A stretch of DNA of 64,000 nt from Thalassolituus sp006212115 (lineage in GTDB: Bacteria > Pseudomonadota > Gammaproteobacteria > Pseudomonadales > Oceanobacteraceae), in NCBI RefSeq assembly GCF_040372045.1, contig NZ_BAABWH010000009.1, one strand, 5' to 3'. Positions within the stretch are counted from its first letter, which is position 1; the number at the start of each line of letters is the position of its first letter. Positions 62,096 to 64,000 of the stretch are shown one piece after another. Under the pieces are notes generated by a model, which saw nothing but the letters and a program-made list of their open reading frames with translations, had not been told where the DNA came from and ran no database searches. Made by a program: the position numbers and the translations under genes.

Positions 62096-62479
62096 ATGAG
62101 TCGTGAAATTGTCTCTACCGATAAAGCGCCACAAGCGATCGGTACATACTCTCAGGCCGTAAAAGTAGGTAAGACCGTTTACCTGTCTGGCCAGATTGCA
62201 CTGATCCCGGAGACGATGGAGATCGTTGAAGGCGGTATTGAAGAGCAGATCCATCAGGTATTTAAGAACTTGAGTGCAGTGTGTGAAGCCGCTGGCGGTT
62301 CACTGCAGCAAATCGCCAAGTTAAATATTTTCCTGACCGATCTAGGTAACTTTGCCACAGTTAATGCCATCATGGCGGAGTACTTCCAACAACCGTACCC
62401 AGCACGTGCAGCCATCGGCGTTAAAGAACTGCCGAAAGCGGTTGGTGTTGAAATGGACGGAGTTCTGGAGCTCGATTAA
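62096..62479 (+). CDS. ridA: RidA/YjgF/UK114 imine deaminase
   Basis: 127 aa. GTYSQAVKVGKTVYLSGQIALIP and NIFLTDLGNFATVNAIMAEYF, with the reactive-site PARAAIGVKELPKAVGVEMD (active-site Arg). It releases ammonia from reactive enamine/imine products of PLP enzymes. It follows spoT by 11 bases, as in E. coli and Pseudomonas. Confidence 0.96.
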   Translation: MSREIVSTDKAPQAIGTYSQAVKVGKTVYLSGQIALIPETMEIVEGGIEEQIHQVFKNLSAVCEAAGGSLQQIAKLNIFLTDLGNFATVNAIMAEYFQQPYPARAAIGVKELPKAVGVEMDGVLELD

Positions 62480-62495
62480 TCGATGCGACAGAAAG

Positions 62496-62525
62496 TAAAA
62501 AGCCCTGCAATTGCAGGGCTTTTTT
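62496..62525. terminator. Bidirectional terminator between ridA and the LysM protein
   Basis: AGCCCTGCAATTGCAGGGCT, a perfect 20-bp palindrome flanked by A-runs and T-runs, so it works on both strands. It separates the convergent genes. Confidence 0.95.
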
Positions 62526-62575
62526 GTGCCTGCCCGAAAGCAGGCCAGCCCGATAAGGACTGAACCATTCTGGTA

Positions 62576-64000
62576 TCACATTTTCAGCTGTGACCTGGCA
62601 TTCGCAGGGAAAGTAACCGTCTTTCCGCTCTTCACGCCCATGCCAGAGTTAATCGCGTTCTGAACCGCCTCAGCCACCTCGTCACTAACAGACTTGATAA
62701 CGCGAATAACCGTACCGTCTTTAATGCTTGATGGATTATCGATCTCTGGATTCTGCTCCAGAATCGAGTTCCATGCGTAACCAGTACCCATAAAGCGCTC
62801 AGATAACTTCCACAGGGAATCACCCGCTTTGAACACATAGTTCTGAACCACACCCAGAACTTCGCCCGTCTCCGAATAGGCAATACTAATACCCTGATCG
62901 GTATTGATCTCAGAACCGGTTGTTTCAGCACCTTCTTCGTCATCTTCATCAACCGCGTAGCCTTCCGGCGCTCCCGATGCCGTTGGCTCATAGGTTGCCA
63001 ACAACGAAGCCAGAAGCTCAGTGTCGAGGGTCGAAGGCACTTCACTGCTCGCGAAATAACCACTTGAGCCTGCAACCGCATTCGCATCTGCAATAAACGG
63101 AGACAGCGCTTCAAACACCGCAGGGTTCAGCTGCGAAACGTCACCGACACTGTCCACAATCACCAGTGCCGGAGACTGGGAGCTGATCAGAGAGTCCGTT
63201 TCAGTACCTTCTGCGTTGTAAACGAGAGGGGCACCGTTCGGGAAGTACGGGCTTACGAAGGTAATGGCCTCGAGATTAAGTTCGATGGTCACTTCAAACG
63301 TCAGCTGATTCCCATCTTCACCGACACTGGCCCATTCGCCCGCGCCAGCCACACGAGATTTGCCGGTACCGATATCGGCGTATGACGCTTTAATATCCGT
63401 CGAGTTCTGATTCTTCGCCGTCAGTGTGCCGGTACCAGCAACCAAACTATCCAATATCAAACGACCACCTTGAATATCGATACTATCGATAACAAGATCA
63501 CCGTTCTGGATGATGGTCGCATCGACCGATTGGCCATTTAGCGTGGTGATAGAGATCTGATTAATGTTGGTCTGCAATTCGATGTCACCGTAGGTGAATA
63601 TCACCAACTCATCGGCATTGACCGACCCGGTGATCGCAATTGGATCACCCTCTGCTTGGGCGCTGGTGCTCGCACCATACGATGAGGTGACGGTAATGTT
63701 CTGTGTACCATCGAAATTGAGTTCCATGGTCTCCGTACCAAACGACACGCTGTCACCATCAAAATCAGCCTGCATAGAAGTTCTGAGGCTCAGGTCTCCA
63801 GTGGTATTGAACAGTGACTCGAACTGACTGAAGGTAAACTTGCCTACCTGATTCGTACCATTTCCAACCGCATCAATATCCCAGCGTACCCCCTCAATAT
63901 CGTTTACCAAGGTATCGCTGCCGTCTGAACCCAGCAAAGTCAGAGGTCCATCAAACAGGATATCATTGGCGGCTACACGCTCATCGGTGCGAATAGTGAA
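62576..64000 (-). CDS. C-terminal part of a large beta-rich surface protein ending in LysM (truncated by window edge)
   Basis: The frame is open to the window's last base on the minus strand, so at least 474 residues are the C-terminal end of a longer protein; a TTG at 63937 is not a credible start. The N-terminal 250 visible residues have alternating beta patterns with repeats such as TGDLSLRTSMQADFDGDSVSFGTETMEL, suggesting a beta-helix of the haemagglutinin or adhesin type. An acidic linker (DEDDEEGAETTGSE) leads to one LysM domain (YVFKAGDSLWKLSERFMGTGYAW to DGTVIRV). Probably secreted or surface-attached; the anchor lies upstream. Confidence 0.8.
   Translation of the reverse strand, partial: FTIRTDERVAANDILFDGPLTLLGSDGSDTLVNDIEGVRWDIDAVGNGTNQVGKFTFSQFESLFNTTGDLSLRTSMQADFDGDSVSFGTETMELNFDGTQNITVTSSYGASTSAQAEGDPIAITGSVNADELVIFTYGDIELQTNINQISITTLNGQSVDATIIQNGDLVIDSIDIQGGRLILDSLVAGTGTLTAKNQNSTDIKASYADIGTGKSRVAGAGEWASVGEDGNQLTFEVTIELNLEAITFVSPYFPNGAPLVYNAEGTETDSLISSQSPALVIVDSVGDVSQLNPAVFEALSPFIADANAVAGSSGYFASSEVPSTLDTELLASLLATYEPTASGAPEGYAVDEDDEEGAETTGSEINTDQGISIAYSETGEVLGVVQNYVFKAGDSLWKLSERFMGTGYAWNSILEQNPEIDNPSSIKDGTVIRVIKSVSDEVAEAVQNAINSGMGVKSGKTVTFPANARSQLKM

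Noticed and set aside
1..64000. tRNA genes, CRISPR arrays, insertion sequences or prophage
   Set aside because: No cloverleaf, regular spacer repeats, transposase or phage genes were recognised in any gap.

Overview
The window is chromosomal DNA of a free-living marine-type gammaproteobacterium. Gene content and order resemble Pseudomonas and the Oceanospirillales: pyrB with a degenerate dihydroorotase gene; cyaA/lptM/lysA/dapF/DUF484/HAD with a SutA-like gene close by; ubiE-ubiJ-ubiB-hisI-hisE-tatABC; and rpmBG-radC-coaBC-dut-algC-argB-slmA-pyrE-crc-rph-yicC-gmk-rpoZ-spoT-ridA. Crc, SutA and a membrane-anchored AlgC point to a relative of Pseudomonas, and I guess an Oceanospirillaceae member (inference from synteny only). 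I saw no tRNA, rRNA, insertion sequence, prophage or CRISPR array.

Layout. 1-8.8 kb: pyrimidine, cAMP, lysine and peptidoglycan precursor genes; xerC, usually between DUF484 and the HAD gene, is absent. 8.8-13.2 kb: a DUF3047-like secreted protein, SutA-like RNA polymerase regulator, YnbE/YdbL, LemA and an M48 membrane protease. 13.2-17.0 kb: the ybbP-ybbA ABC exporter divergent from tesA. 17.1-20.9 kb: a lipocalin lipoprotein, a NarL-type two-component system and an OmpA-family porin. 21-26.6 kb: ubiquinone, histidine and Tat genes. 26.6-31.3 kb: a small four-cysteine periplasmic protein, an S1/P1 nuclease, a DUF3080 lipoprotein and a TetR regulator, divergent from a coniferyl-aldehyde-type dehydrogenase whose promoter carries a palindrome. 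31.4-36.0 kb: an exported aspartoacylase-like hydrolase, then a tightly overlapping DUF4266-DUF3570-TlpA-ApbE operon. 36-41.8 kb: coaD, a lipoprotein gamma-glutamyltranspeptidase, a serine hydrolase, an OsmC protein, a DnaQ-like exonuclease and mutM. 41.9-53.4 kb: the conserved rpmBG-to-rph block. 53.4-57.1 kb: a 489-bp non-coding stretch and an insertion of a second OmpA protein plus a Big_5-type lipoprotein between rph and yicC. 57.2-62.5 kb: yicC, an extradiol dioxygenase-like gene, gmk, rpoZ, spoT and ridA. 62.6 kb to the end: the C-terminus of a very large beta-rich surface protein ending in a LysM domain.

The best candidate for an under-described system is the operon at 33005-35983. It combines a small lipoprotein with a GAT motif and a CGC tail, an outer-membrane barrel, an exported thioredoxin and an exported flavin transferase. 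I infer that the lipoprotein may be a covalent flavin carrier made by the linked ApbE. Several DNA-level signals also stand out: a triple 13-bp start-codon repeat before dapF, a perfect 12-bp inverted repeat around a TATACT box before argB, a terminator whose 3' arm is the ribosome binding site of ggt, and a palindrome between the -35 and -10 of the aldehyde dehydrogenase promoter.
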